The notes under the pieces are model-generated. The model was not told the DNA's origin. It searched no databases and worked only from the letters and a program-made list of their open reading frames with translations. Made by a program: the position numbers and the translations under genes. Source: Alphaproteobacteria bacterium (GTDB taxonomy: Bacteria > Pseudomonadota > Alphaproteobacteria > Rhodospirillales > Casp-alpha2). Taken from it: a stretch of 64,000 bases of DNA. Numbering within the stretch: position 1 is the stretch's first letter; every line of letters starts with the position of its first letter. Positions 1 through 9,103 of this stretch are shown here, piece by piece. Location of the stretch: contig JAJRRU010000039.1 of the NCBI GenBank assembly GCA_024279135.1, forward strand, positions 1-64,000. Direction: 5' to 3'.

Positions 1-354
1 CGCGCCGCCATCGGTTATCAGATCAGGTGGCAAATCCAGTTTAAAGAAATCACGGACCAGTACTTGCGAGCCGTCCTGACCGGTTAGCAGAAGATTTGAT
101 CCCTGGGGGGCAAAATCAGCCTTCAGCAGCCACGCACCACCAGGTATGACCAGCGGCACGCCGTTTTCAGCCTGAAAACTCTCAATAACACTATCTGGAA
201 GGCTGTCACCAAAGGGCAAACCGAAGGTTCCCGTCACACCACCTATCGCGGTGGCGGTTTCGCCGGAAAAAAGTGATGCAGGTGTATATGTTGTTGCAAG
301 CGACTGTGATAACGCCGATGAGACATGGGCATCCAACCCGTCAATTCGTGCCAC
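1..354 (-). CDS. N-terminus of a probable large type I-secreted repeat protein (partial)
   Basis: The reading frame is open for 118 codons from a GTG at 354 to the window edge. An AAGGA-like ribosome site lies about 8 bases upstream of the GTG. The visible part has no signal peptide. It contains a segment reading LLLTGQDGSQVLVRDFF, which resembles the FecR-like or retention region at the N-terminus of giant RTX/VCBS-type adhesins. It is the last gene of a minus-strand set encoding a TolC-like protein, an ABC exporter and an HlyD-like adaptor, the usual place for a type I secretion substrate. The C-terminal repeats and secretion signal lie outside the window, so the substrate role is inferred from context and the short N-terminal match. 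Confidence 0.55.
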   Translation of the reverse strand, partial: MARIDGLDAHVSSALSQSLATTYTPASLFSGETATAIGGVTGTFGLPFGDSLPDSVIESFQAENGVPLVIPGGAWLLKADFAPQGSNLLLTGQDGSQVLVRDFFKLDLPPDLITDGGA

Positions 355-468
355 TATAACGATCCTTTCTGTCCAGCCCCATTCGGCCACTCTCCTAAAA
401 CATTAACCTGATCATACCACACATTCTAACAATTGTGCAAAGCTAATACACAGCCCCATTTTCCCAGT

Positions 469-560
469 ATTATGCGCGAGCTACCGCTCGCCTTTTCCAT
501 ATATTATGTGCGAGCTACCGCTCGACTTTTCCATATATTATGTGCGAGCTACCGCTCGCC
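469..560. repeat. Three tandem copies of a 34-bp hairpin-bearing repeat
   Basis: Copies begin at 469, 503 and 537 with an exact 34-bp period; the third is partial. Each carries the inverted repeat GCGAGC-TACC-GCTCGC and is separated by a TTTTCCATAT spacer. Copy 1 has CGCGAG where copies 2 and 3 have TGCGAG, and copy 2 ends CTCGAC instead of CTCGCC. The third copy overlaps the end of the HlyD-like gene: its stop codon TAG (549-551) sits in the hairpin loop. The stem-loops lie between the adaptor gene and the presumed substrate gene and could attenuate transcription or protect mRNA ends. Confidence 0.85.
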
Positions 561-1868
561 CAGCGCATCGCCCATGGAACTCAGGAACGGTGAGCTGATG
601 TATTCCAGAACGGTTCTTTTGCCGGTTCGAATACTCGCCATAACCTGCATCCCCGGCGACAACCTGTACTGTTGATCGCCCCGTTCAAACAAAAATTTTT
701 CGGTTTCGATTCGGACCTTGTAATAGGGCAAGCCATCCTCCGATATCAAGGTATCGGGGCTGACACTGGTGACAACCCCTTCCAGTCCGCCAAACCGCAT
801 GGCATCGGCTGAATTCAGCCGAACCATCGCAGATTGGCCGGTAAAAACGTAGCCGATATCCTGCGTCGCGAGGCGGGCCTCTATGACCAGCCTGTCATCG
901 ACGGGAACAATTTCAGCGACATCCCCACCGGGGCGTAAAATACCACCTATTGTATGGACGTACATGGTCTTGATCACCCCATCCACCGGCGAACGCAGGG
1001 TAGTGCGCGACAGGTTATCCTGGTATTTCTGTTTGCGTTGGGTAAGCTCATCGAAATTCAGCCGGGCTTCCTGCAGTTTCCGTGCGATCTCCTCCTTGTA
1101 GGAGGTATGAATGCCTTTGAGCCGTGATCGAGCTTCCTTCAATGCGGCTTTGGCCCGTTTCAGGGTGGCCTGGTCGGCCTCGTTGCGACCTTTGAGGTCG
1201 CTCTCTTCTTTCAACAGGTTCAGCTGGACATAACGACTGCTCAGGCCTTCCCTGCGTAATTCAACGCCAATGGCAACCTGCTCACCAATCAGCTTCAGGG
1301 TGTTTGTCTGGTTTCTGATGCGGGCATCTATCTCGCTTATTTCCTGCTGACGCTGAATAACGGCGGCGCGCTGGCTTTCACGACGGCTGTTGATGGAATT
1401 TACCCGGGCCGTAAAATGATCCAGTGACTGTTGCACGATTCTGGGGTGGTTAGCCCGCAGATCTTCAGCAAACTCCGGGACTTCAAGACCGACTTCTTCG
1501 GCTTGTAGCCGGGCTATGTCTGCCTGCAAGGATAACAGACGCACCGACAATTCGCCCACGTCCGCGCCGCTTTGCGTGGATTCCAGCAGTATAAGTTGCT
1601 GTCCCCTGGTCACCACATCACCCTCACGGACCGAAATTTCAAGTACGATGCCACCTTCCAGATGCTGCACACTCTTGACCTGTGATGATGGGATAACCTC
1701 ACCACCGGCCATGCTGACGATATCTAGGGTCGCCACCGTCGCCCAGTATCCAAATCCCAGACAGGCGACAACACACACGAAAAATAGTATATGGGCCTTA
1801 CCCCCGGCCCCGGTTAGGGGCAGGGTATCAACCTTGGGGAATTCCTGTGAGAGTCCGTTCGGGGTCAC
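549..1868 (-). CDS. HlyD-family type I secretion membrane fusion protein
   Basis: Periplasmic adaptor joining the inner-membrane ABC exporter to the TolC-like outer-membrane channel. I choose the GTG at 1868, giving 439 residues. It overlaps the exporter stop codon as GTGA and has an AAGGA site just upstream; the longer open frame to 2000 reads through exporter coding sequence. A single transmembrane segment lies near residues 28-50. The lipoyl-like half motif VQHLEGGIVLEISVREGDVV follows, then a long coiled coil (about 110-310) rich in E, R, Q and L, and a beta domain with LRSPVDGVIKTMYVHTIGGI. The length fits PrtE/HlyD proteins. The last codons (GER-stop) come from a tandem hairpin repeat. 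Confidence 0.93.
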   Translation of the reverse strand: MTPNGLSQEFPKVDTLPLTGAGGKAHILFFVCVVACLGFGYWATVATLDIVSMAGGEVIPSSQVKSVQHLEGGIVLEISVREGDVVTRGQQLILLESTQSGADVGELSVRLLSLQADIARLQAEEVGLEVPEFAEDLRANHPRIVQQSLDHFTARVNSINSRRESQRAAVIQRQQEISEIDARIRNQTNTLKLIGEQVAIGVELRREGLSSRYVQLNLLKEESDLKGRNEADQATLKRAKAALKEARSRLKGIHTSYKEEIARKLQEARLNFDELTQRKQKYQDNLSRTTLRSPVDGVIKTMYVHTIGGILRPGGDVAEIVPVDDRLVIEARLATQDIGYVFTGQSAMVRLNSADAMRFGGLEGVVTSVSPDTLISEDGLPYYKVRIETEKFLFERGDQQYRLSPGMQVMASIRTGKRTVLEYISSPFLSSMGDALGER

Positions 1869-3550
1869 GACACTTCCTTCGGCTTGGCAAAGGCATGGGA
1901 TCGTTCCGATATGCGGGGAACCGGTTTGGCGTTTAAATCGACCACCACCTGGGCACCCTTGATGATTTTCGGATCGTGGGAAATCATCAAAATCGTGCAT
2001 CCCCGGCGGACAAGCATATCAATCGCCCCGTAAACGCTGGCCACACCTTCCCGGTCCAGACCATCGGTCGGTTCATCAAACACGGCCAGTTTGCACTCAC
2101 TCAACAAGGCTCGGGCCAGGGCGATACGACGGCGAATACCGGGCGACAGATTGGTCCCGTTGTTAATCACTTTTGCATCAATGCCATCGAAACTTTCATC
2201 GAAGTAGGTCTCCAGGCCGGCAACTTTGATGGCGTGCCTCAAAATTGCCTCGTCGACCTGAGGATTAGGTATCGTGAGATTCTCGCGGATTGTCGCGTTT
2301 ATCAAGGCAGGCTCTTGCGGCAAATAGGCGATCTGGCGGCGCCACCAGGCCAGCGATGCCTGTTGCAGATCAAGCCCATCGACCAGTATCTGACCGCGAA
2401 CTGGTTCTAGAATCCCGGCAATCAACCGGGCCAGCGTCGATTTACCCGTACCATTGGCACCGCAAATAACCACAATCGTATTGGGTTTGATATTCAGGTT
2501 AAAATTCTCAAACAACGGTGTTGATGCACCGGGGAACAAATAAGCCAGATCCTTGAATTCCAGATTACCTGTGTATTCAGATTTAATCGAGCCGGTGTTT
2601 GATTCCGTTGGCAAAGTCGAGAATTCTTTCAATACCGCGAGGCTTTCCACGGCACTTGCGAAGACCCCGCTAAGCTGGGCAAATTTAGCGATAGGCGCCA
2701 ATGCCCGGGCGGCCAGTATGTTGGCACCGATCATGGTCCCCACATCAAGATTGCCACCCACCACCATAGTCGCTGCGATAGTAATCATGGCGATGCTCAT
2801 CAGGGCCGCTGATGACTGAGACAATATGCTGATTAAATTCAAGATAGCCTCTGCGCTTTTACGCATACCCAGGGAACGAGCGAACAGGTTCATCCAGGAT
2901 CGATACAAAAACCCGGCATTATTATAAGCCCGAACCGTATCGATATGCTCGCTCGCCGTATTGACCAGCATATTGGCGGTGGAGGCTTCCCTGATAAGCT
3001 GTCGGGACAGTTTTTGATGATAGTGGGCACCGATCCTGCCGGCGGCATAAACAAATACCAAAAAAGCCCCGGCAACACCGGACAACGTCGGGCTTAGCAA
3101 GTACAGCACACCGATAAACAACAGGGAAAAAGGTACATCAAAAACGGCCGAAATATTACCGGAACCATAGGCAGTTTCCACATTCTGTGCGGCACTGATC
3201 ACCTGTCTGCGCTGGCCCACCGGCAAACGGCCCAGTGCCCCGGCCTTGGCCAACACCAGAATTCCATAACCGGCGACAGAAATTTCGGCATCGGTTTGCT
3301 CGCTGACCGCGCGGGCCAGCTTTCCCCGGATCAGGCGAAAAACAAACTCCAACCCAACGGCCAGCAAAGCACCCGACGTCAGCGTCACCAACGTGGCGTC
3401 AACACCGTGCGCGATATAACGGTTCAGGACCTGAATGACAAAAATTGGCGGTGCCAGGGCAAGGATGTTAGCAAATAGAGAGGCGATCCCTATTTCCATA
3501 GCCAGTCCGGGTCTGAGTTTCAGTCGGCGGAAGATTTCGTTCATATTCAA
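1865..3550 (-). CDS. Type I secretion ABC transporter (PrtD/HlyB-like ATPase/permease)
   Basis: Inner-membrane exporter powering one-step secretion of the substrate. The 561-residue half-transporter has an N-terminal membrane domain (about 20-300) and a C-terminal nucleotide-binding domain. Walker A is GANGTGKS (364-371), Walker B is LAVFDEPTDGLD and the switch histidine lies in ISHDP. The signature motif is LSPGIRRRIALARALL rather than the usual LSGGQ, a degenerate form worth noting. There is no C39 peptidase domain, so a glycine-rich or C-terminal-signal substrate is more likely than a double-glycine leader peptide. It sits between the TolC-like gene (110-bp gap) and the HlyD-like gene (4-bp overlap). 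Confidence 0.94.
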   Translation of the reverse strand: MNMNEIFRRLKLRPGLAMEIGIASLFANILALAPPIFVIQVLNRYIAHGVDATLVTLTSGALLAVGLEFVFRLIRGKLARAVSEQTDAEISVAGYGILVLAKAGALGRLPVGQRRQVISAAQNVETAYGSGNISAVFDVPFSLLFIGVLYLLSPTLSGVAGAFLVFVYAAGRIGAHYHQKLSRQLIREASTANMLVNTASEHIDTVRAYNNAGFLYRSWMNLFARSLGMRKSAEAILNLISILSQSSAALMSIAMITIAATMVVGGNLDVGTMIGANILAARALAPIAKFAQLSGVFASAVESLAVLKEFSTLPTESNTGSIKSEYTGNLEFKDLAYLFPGASTPLFENFNLNIKPNTIVVICGANGTGKSTLARLIAGILEPVRGQILVDGLDLQQASLAWWRRQIAYLPQEPALINATIRENLTIPNPQVDEAILRHAIKVAGLETYFDESFDGIDAKVINNGTNLSPGIRRRIALARALLSECKLAVFDEPTDGLDREGVASVYGAIDMLVRRGCTILMISHDPKIIKGAQVVVDLNAKPVPRISERSHAFAKPKEVS

Positions 3551-3660
3551 ACCATCAATTCGAGGTATAACATGAATTTCCAGCTACGAATTCACGGCAC
3601 GAACCTCATAACACCCCGGCGGTCTGCGACGACAAGCCTGAAGCCTGACATGGAAGGCAA

Positions 3661-4956
3661 TTACTGAAAGTCGCCTTCGTCCAGCTCGCCCATGTTGTCG
3701 AGCAGATTGACCGCTGCAATGACGATATCCGTCTCCGATGACAGGGCGTCACTGTTTGCATTGATGAGTTCAACTTCGCCGGCCAGCACATCCAGCAACG
3801 AACGGTTGCCTAACTGGCGCTCCTTGCGGGCGAGTTTCAGAAATTCTTCGGCGATGCGGGCCTGGTTTTTCAGCAAAACCGAGCGATCGCGGGCCGTTTT
3901 CAATTGTTGCCAGGCATTACGTGTGCGCTCTTCAACCTGAAGTTTACCCGACGCATACCGCAACGTGCTTGCGTTTTCCGCCAACTCAGTGGCCTTCAGT
4001 GTATTCCTTGCCGTCATCCCCAGATTAAAGGGGAAATTGATCTGAATTTTTGCAAACATCTCTTCCTGAAGACCGGCAGTGGCGCTAACATCCTCTTTTA
4101 TTTTGTAATCCACAATACCGTCAATCGTCGGGCGGAAACTGGACGCAAAAGTCTGCTTGACCGCTTCGCGGGCAACCAACTGGTCAAAATTTGAGGAAAC
4201 CAGAGTTAAATTGTTTTTCATGGCCCGCTGAACGGCATCATCCACAGTATCGGGCATATTATCGAGAGAAACGGCAGGCTGCACCATGTCGGTAATGTTG
4301 ATGGCTTCTTTTTTGAAGAATGACCGATAGGCGTTGGTGGCGACTTTTAAGGCGCCGTCGGCCTGGACCCGTCTGGCCATGGCACCAGCCAGAGCACGCA
4401 AGGCCTGCAATTTATCGGTTGTCAGTCCGGCACCGCTACGCACCAGACCATCTTCAAGTTCTGTTTGTTTTTTGATATTATCCACGGATTGATCGGCAAA
4501 TTCGAGATTTTTCGAGGCCCGGATGACGTTCACAAAGACCGTGAATGTTCTGACTATAAGTTGTGAGCGGGTCGCATCCACAACGGCATTGGTCTGTTCA
4601 TGTTGCAGTTCCGCCGTGTCGATCGCCGAGTTGGTTGCGCCGAAATCCCAGATACGCTGGGTCAGGATGAAATCTAATTCGCGCGACACCTTGGACGTGT
4701 CAGCCGCATCCGGCTTAAGTTGACGCTCATGACCATATGTCAAAGTGGTATCCAGATTGGGATAGAAACCACCCCAGGCACTTTTGGCAGTTTGTTTGGC
4801 CGCTTCTGCATCGGCCTGCGCTGCCCGGTACACCTCGTCATTTGCCAAAACTTCAGACATCAGATCGACATATAGTTCGGCTTTTGCCATCCCGGTCTGC
4901 ATGACGAGAACCATTACTCCCATCACAATGGACTTTATTATTAAATGAACCACCAC
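3661..4956 (-). CDS. TolC-family outer membrane efflux protein
   Basis: Outer-membrane channel for the adjacent type I secretion system. The 431-residue protein begins with a signal peptide ending near AKA-ELYV (about residue 26). It shows the two alpha-helical coiled-coil halves typical of the family, including YGHERQLKPD, LDFILTQRIWDFGAT and ARKERQLGNRSLLDVLAGEV. It is slightly shorter than E. coli TolC but normal for this branch. It is the first gene of the minus-strand secretion operon. I see no obvious strong ribosome site, so the exact start among the closely spaced Met codons is uncertain. Confidence 0.93.
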   Translation of the reverse strand: MVVHLIIKSIVMGVMVLVMQTGMAKAELYVDLMSEVLANDEVYRAAQADAEAAKQTAKSAWGGFYPNLDTTLTYGHERQLKPDAADTSKVSRELDFILTQRIWDFGATNSAIDTAELQHEQTNAVVDATRSQLIVRTFTVFVNVIRASKNLEFADQSVDNIKKQTELEDGLVRSGAGLTTDKLQALRALAGAMARRVQADGALKVATNAYRSFFKKEAINITDMVQPAVSLDNMPDTVDDAVQRAMKNNLTLVSSNFDQLVAREAVKQTFASSFRPTIDGIVDYKIKEDVSATAGLQEEMFAKIQINFPFNLGMTARNTLKATELAENASTLRYASGKLQVEERTRNAWQQLKTARDRSVLLKNQARIAEEFLKLARKERQLGNRSLLDVLAGEVELINANSDALSSETDIVIAAVNLLDNMGELDEGDFQ

Positions 4957-5151
4957 ATTTACCTAACAACTCATGTTAATAAGCATTGCTCCTGCCACAG
5001 GTTATAGTAAATATAACCCGGTATTCAATACACTTGTTGCCATTTTGCGAAAATACCCCCTGGAAGCTAACAATAATATCACATCATTGGTATTAATGTC
5101 ACACCCCCACGGGGGATTAAGGCATAGCGTAGAGTCAGGGTAAGCTGAAAA

Positions 5152-5817
5152 TTACAAATCCAGACCCGCCGATTCTGTTGCCCGCTTCCATTTCAGCTCT
5201 TCGTGACCACCAAAAACAAGGTCATGGGTCGCCGGTGCAATGAGCCAGTCCCCCCGGTCAATCTCACTTTCAAGCTGGCCCGGCCCCCAGCCTGCGTAAC
5301 CCAAAGCAAACAATATATCTTTTGGGCCCTGCCCCGCGGCAATATCGCGCAAAGTTTGTCGGGTATGGGCCATCGAAAACAGATTATTGATGCGATTGGT
5401 GTACTCGGAACGATAATCATTGGAATGAATGATAAACAAGGCTCCCCTCTCGACAGGTCCACCATAGAGCAATTGAACGGAACGGTCCGCTAACAGCTCG
5501 GTTTCTGTATCCATATCAAACCCGATGAGAAGATCTTTCAGGGGGCTGTCGCCGAGGGGCGAATTAATGATTAACCCGAAGGCCCCTTTTTGATCGTGCT
5601 TAACCATCAAGATGACAGACTTACCGAAACGGGGGTCTATGACTTCGGGCACGGCCACCAACAATCTCCCGGTGGTATACACGCCTTGCTGGCTCGCCGA
5701 TAAAACCACACCCCCATGGCCAAATGCCATAATAACAGCGACAACAACCAGCATAAAAATGCCCGGCACTTTGACATGATGAACGATAGACATTTGTTTG
5801 TTGTAGCATGAAAACAA
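5152..5817 (-). CDS. algH: YqgE/AlgH family protein with an N-terminal hydrophobic segment
   Basis: DUF179 protein of 221 residues. Family hallmarks are GRLLVAVPEVIDPRFGKSV, GAFGLIINSPLG, LLYGGPVERGALFIIH and the C-terminal FALGYAGWGPGQLESEI. The family's molecular role is unclear; it was named for effects on alginate production in Pseudomonas. Typical members start directly at the GRLLVA region and are cytoplasmic. This one has about 45 extra residues including a hydrophobic stretch near 18-43 (GIFMLVVVAVIMAFGHGG), which looks like a signal peptide or anchor. The start could be the Met at 5817 or 5793; neither has a good ribosome site. It lies 36 bp after the amino-acid permease and may be cotranscribed with it. 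Confidence 0.9.
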   Translation of the reverse strand: MFSCYNKQMSIVHHVKVPGIFMLVVVAVIMAFGHGGVVLSASQQGVYTTGRLLVAVPEVIDPRFGKSVILMVKHDQKGAFGLIINSPLGDSPLKDLLIGFDMDTETELLADRSVQLLYGGPVERGALFIIHSNDYRSEYTNRINNLFSMAHTRQTLRDIAAGQGPKDILFALGYAGWGPGQLESEIDRGDWLIAPATHDLVFGGHEELKWKRATESAGLDL

Positions 5818-5853
5818 GCAAGTGTTGTTTAAATATTAAGCCAGAACAGATAT

Positions 5854-6522
5854 CTACGGTTCCAGGGAGACACTGCCAAATTTACCCTCTGCCCAACGGG
5901 CGAGACGTAAAACCGGGTAACAATAAGCAAAATACATCAGTGCCGTCATGCCGTAGATCACCATCAATTCCCTGGGGTGGCGCTGGGTGGCGTGCTCGCC
6001 GGCCCTAACCAGTTCTGCGATACCGATGACCGAAACGATGGATGTACCCTTGATGATGATAACGTAAATCCCACCCATGGGCGGGATCATCAACTTCATG
6101 GCTTGCGGCAGGACCACATGCCACATGGTCTGAATACCCGTCATACCTGTCGAGCGGGCTGCTTCGCTCTGGCCCGGCGGAACAGCCTGAATAGCCCCGC
6201 GGACAATTTCGGCCACATAGGTCGAGGTATACAGACTAAGGGCAATGATGGCTGCCGGGAAGGCTTCCAGCTGGAGCCAGGAAATTCCCGTTGCAGGCAG
6301 CATAAAATAAATTACGTAGAGATGAACCAGGAAAGGCGTTCCACGCAAGGCATGGATGTAGATCCCCAGGGTGTAATAAATCGGTTTGCCGCCCACCGTG
6401 CGCAACATGCCGATGGCAAATCCCAGCACGCTGCCATACATAATCGTGAGCAGTGAAATCTTGAACGTCATCCACAATCCGTCGAGAAGAAATGGCAAGG
6501 TAAGCCATACAACGTCCATCAT
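5854..6522 (-). CDS. Amino-acid ABC transporter permease (HisM/GlnP type), second subunit
   Basis: Inner-membrane permease of a polar amino-acid uptake system, 222 residues with about five transmembrane segments. It has the family signature around RGTPFLVHLYVIYF and the cytoplasmic EAARSTGMTGIQTMWHVVLP loop that contacts the ATPase. Its ATG at 6522 overlaps the stop of the preceding permease as ATGA, which indicates translational coupling and a heterodimeric channel. The final residues include LRLARWAEGKFGSVSLEP. The substrate cannot be read from sequence. Confidence 0.95.
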   Translation of the reverse strand: MMDVVWLTLPFLLDGLWMTFKISLLTIMYGSVLGFAIGMLRTVGGKPIYYTLGIYIHALRGTPFLVHLYVIYFMLPATGISWLQLEAFPAAIIALSLYTSTYVAEIVRGAIQAVPPGQSEAARSTGMTGIQTMWHVVLPQAMKLMIPPMGGIYVIIIKGTSIVSVIGIAELVRAGEHATQRHPRELMVIYGMTALMYFAYCYPVLRLARWAEGKFGSVSLEP

Positions 6523-7202
6523 GCGCGTGCCCCCCCAAGCTTGGATTGGGCATAACCCGAAATTTGCATCATGATGCCGTAGATCACCAGATAACAGATG
6601 GCGACCGTCATGAAGGCTTCGGTGGGCATCAGGCGCTCGCTGAGAACGGTCAGGCCTGCACCGAACAGTTCAAACACCCCGATAAAGCTGACCAGCGATG
6701 AGTCCTTGATTAGTACCGCCGTCTGCCCGAGCAGGGGCGGTGTTACGTTGGCGAAAGCCTGGGGCAGGATGACGTGACGCATACGTTGCATATAGGTCAT
6801 GCCGACGGACTGGGCGCCTTCCACCTGTCCTTTGGCGATGGATTCGATACCGGCACGGATAATCTCGCTCATATAGGCACCGGCATTGAGGCCGAGCGCG
6901 ATAATGCCCCCTTCCAGTTCGTCCAGACGGCGATCGAGCAAAGGCAGGGCGGGCAGGCTGAAATAAATGACATAAATCTGGATCAACAGGGGTGTGGAAC
7001 GGATTGCCTGAATGTAGCCCGCCGCAATGCGCCACAATAAAGGGTTAGCCGACATGCGCATGATCGCGGTGATGGTGCCAATGGATAATGCCAGGATCAG
7101 CGAAATCAGAGAAATCCACATGGTGGATGAAACGCCCCGGGTAAATTCAGGGATAAACTGAATGACCACTCGCCAGTTGTAGTAATCTAGAATCCAGTCC
7201 AT
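6519..7202 (-). CDS. Amino-acid ABC transporter permease (HisQ/GlnP type), first subunit
   Basis: Inner-membrane permease of 227 residues, partner of the gene it overlaps by 4 bp. It carries IRSTPLLIQIYVIYFSLPAL and the EAA-like loop EGAQSVGMTYMQRMRHVILP, both hallmarks of the polar amino-acid permease family. It begins 118 bp after the binding-protein gene, in the order SBP-permease-permease. With the GlnQ-type ATPase upstream it completes a four-gene importer under a GntR regulator. Confidence 0.95.
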   Translation of the reverse strand: MDWILDYYNWRVVIQFIPEFTRGVSSTMWISLISLILALSIGTITAIMRMSANPLLWRIAAGYIQAIRSTPLLIQIYVIYFSLPALPLLDRRLDELEGGIIALGLNAGAYMSEIIRAGIESIAKGQVEGAQSVGMTYMQRMRHVILPQAFANVTPPLLGQTAVLIKDSSLVSFIGVFELFGAGLTVLSERLMPTEAFMTVAICYLVIYGIMMQISGYAQSKLGGARA

Positions 7203-7320
7203 GTCCGCATTAACCCCATATCTGAAGTATTATATCAATTCGAAAAGAGGGTGTGGGGGCACCACTTATAGCAATGGAGCCCCCACGATAAGTTGTTGAT
7301 ATTCGGCAATCTTCGTCAAG

Positions 7321-8133
7321 TTAGCCTTTTGGCACGGGCATTTTATCTGTCTTCCAGTCGGTGCCAAACATCCAGTAATCCTTGAGCTTGTCCATACGGC
7401 CATCGGCTTTGATCAACATGATATAGTTGTTCAGCCATTCCAGCAGATGGGTTTCTGCCGGACGGGTAGCGAAGCTGAGCGGACCTCTATCGGGAGCACC
7501 GCCAAGGATCTTGAATTCAGGATACTCAATCATATAACCTTTAGCCGAGGCTTCGTCATTGATACCCGCATCGGCACGATCAGCAGACACGGCCTGAGCC
7601 ACGGCAGGTCCACCACCGGCAAACTCCTTGATGGTTGCCGCCGGGCACTTGGCCTTGAGCACACCAACATTACTGGAGCCTTGAACCACGGCGACCGAAA
7701 CACCCTCAATACAGGCATCCTGCCAGTTCACAAACGATTTGCTCTTTTTTGAGTAGATCACGTTGCGGCTGTACATATACGGATCAGTAAAATTCAAAAC
7801 CAACGCGCGGGTTGCCTTCGGTGTCATGTCGGCAGCCAGAAAATCAGCCTTGCCCGAAACAACCGCCGGGATCAGACCTTTCCAGTCGTAATCGAGCAGC
7901 TTTAGTTTGACGCCAATATCATCCGCCATCATCTGGACCAGTTCGACGGCAAAACCGGTACGGTTGCCGTTGGTATCCACATAACTGACCGGCGGTCCCT
8001 GGGTTTGAACAGCCACCCGCAGTTCACCACGCTTGACGATATCGCTTACCACATCAGCCGATGCAGGCTGAGCGGCAATACCCAAGCCCAGGGCGCACAG
8101 CCCCATGCCCACGAATTTAGTAAAATTCTTCAT
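7321..8133 (-). CDS. Periplasmic amino-acid-binding protein of ABC importer
   Basis: Secreted receptor of 270 residues, family 3 solute-binding protein (SBP_bac_3). The signal peptide ends near AQPASA-DVVSD. The mature domain opens RGELRVAVQTQGPPVSYVD and contains GFAVELVQMMADDIGVK, GKADFLAADMTPKATRA and LNFTDPYMYSRNVIY, the classic ligand-binding segments. The final LIKADGRMDKLKDYWM is also typical. An AAGGGAG ribosome site lies upstream of the ATG. Two GntR-type operator-like boxes occupy the leader (8236-8270), suggesting this gene has its own regulated promoter separate from the ATPase gene. Confidence 0.95.
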   Translation of the reverse strand: MKNFTKFVGMGLCALGLGIAAQPASADVVSDIVKRGELRVAVQTQGPPVSYVDTNGNRTGFAVELVQMMADDIGVKLKLLDYDWKGLIPAVVSGKADFLAADMTPKATRALVLNFTDPYMYSRNVIYSKKSKSFVNWQDACIEGVSVAVVQGSSNVGVLKAKCPAATIKEFAGGGPAVAQAVSADRADAGINDEASAKGYMIEYPEFKILGGAPDRGPLSFATRPAETHLLEWLNNYIMLIKADGRMDKLKDYWMFGTDWKTDKMPVPKG

Positions 8134-8235
8134 TTTTTCGATCTCCCTTAATAGTAATAATTAATAATCCTGGCCAATGGCATCCCGGCCACCTCCACCC
8201 TTTGTTATGAGGGTAAATGTTCATTGTTGCAGGTT

Positions 8236-8270
8236 TGGTATACACCAAAATTACCATTTGGTCTACACCA
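8236..8270. promoter_or_regulatory. Pair of DasR/HutC-like operator boxes upstream of the binding-protein gene
   Basis: TGGTATACACCA (8236-8247) and TGGTCTACACCA (8259-8270) are near-palindromes with starts 23 bp apart. They match the TGGTCTAGACCA-type sites bound by UTRA-domain GntR regulators such as DasR/NagR. The same doublet occurs at the start of the gntR gene at 9848-9883, so the neighbouring GntR protein is the likely binder. Sites are seen directly; binding is inferred. Confidence 0.7.
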
Positions 8271-8283
8271 GATATCCAACCGT

Positions 8284-9039
8284 TCAAATAATCTGGCTCA
8301 AGAATAGTTTCGTCCGCTCATGCTGCGGATTGTCAAACACCTCCTCGGGTGTCCCCTCTTCGATGATTTCACCAAAATCCATGAAAATTACCCGGTCGGC
8401 GGCTTCGCGGGCGAAGCCCATCTCGTGGGTGACCACAACCATTGTTGTGCCGTCGGCGGCCAGATCCTTCATCAGTTCGAGAACACCGCCAACCGTTTCC
8501 GGATCAAGCGCCGATGTGGCCTCGTCAAACAACATGACCTTGGGTGTCATGGCCAGGGACCGGGCGATCGCAACTCGTTGCTGCTGGCCACCGGAAAGCT
8601 CGCTGGGATAACTGTCCCCCTTCTCGCCGATACCGACCTTTTCAAGCAATTCATTGCCAATATCATCGGCTTCTTTCTGGCTGCGTTTAAGCACAACCAT
8701 TTGCGGCATGGTAATATTTTCCAACGCCGTTTTATGCTGGAACAGATTAAAGTGCTGAAACACCATGCCCACTTCCTGTCGCAAGGTATTGAGATTGGTT
8801 TTCGGATCGGTCAGTTCAACGCCATTGATGACAATCGAGCCACTGTCGATGGGCTGCAAACCGTTAAGCGCCCGCAAAAAAGTGCTTTTACCGGAACCAC
8901 TGGGACCGATCAGGACCAGAACCTCGCCCTTGGAAACATGATTAGACACATGTTGCAGGGCATGTACGGGCGGACGCCCGGGAACTACAAAGGTCTTGCT
9001 GATATCGTGAACCTCGACGATCGGCGATTGACTAGCCAT
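8284..9039 (-). CDS. Amino-acid ABC transporter ATP-binding protein (GlnQ/HisP type)
   Basis: Cytoplasmic ATPase of 251 residues energising the polar amino-acid importer. Walker A is GPSGSGKST, the signature is [17 protein letters not shown], Walker B is [14 protein letters not shown] and the switch histidine is in [20 protein letters not shown]. The E-M-G-F-A motif is diagnostic of the polar amino-acid subfamily. It lies between the GntR gene (64-bp gap) and the operator-containing gap before the binding protein. The order regulator-ATPase-SBP-permeases is unusual but all genes are on one strand. Confidence 0.95.
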   Translation of the reverse strand: MASQSPIVEVHDISKTFVVPGRPPVHALQHVSNHVSKGEVLVLIGPSGSGKSTFLRALNGLQPIDSGSIVINGVELTDPKTNLNTLRQEVGMVFQHFNLFQHKTALENITMPQMVVLKRSQKEADDIGNELLEKVGIGEKGDSYPSELSGGQQQRVAIARSLAMTPKVMLFDEATSALDPETVGGVLELMKDLAADGTTMVVVTHEMGFAREAADRVIFMDFGEIIEEGTPEEVFDNPQHERTKLFLSQII

Positions 9040-9103
9040 GACATATCCCTTTTTTCATTCTCTATTGCTTTGTTGCCCAATTACCCAATTGCCATATGGC
9101 CTG

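Noticed and set aside
469-560. Short phased repeats as a mini-CRISPR array
   Set aside because: Spacer sequences between the hairpins are identical, not unique, and no cas genes are present.
433-675. 80-codon plus-strand open frame
   Set aside because: It arises from the hairpin repeats and the antisense of the HlyD-like gene and has no ribosome site.
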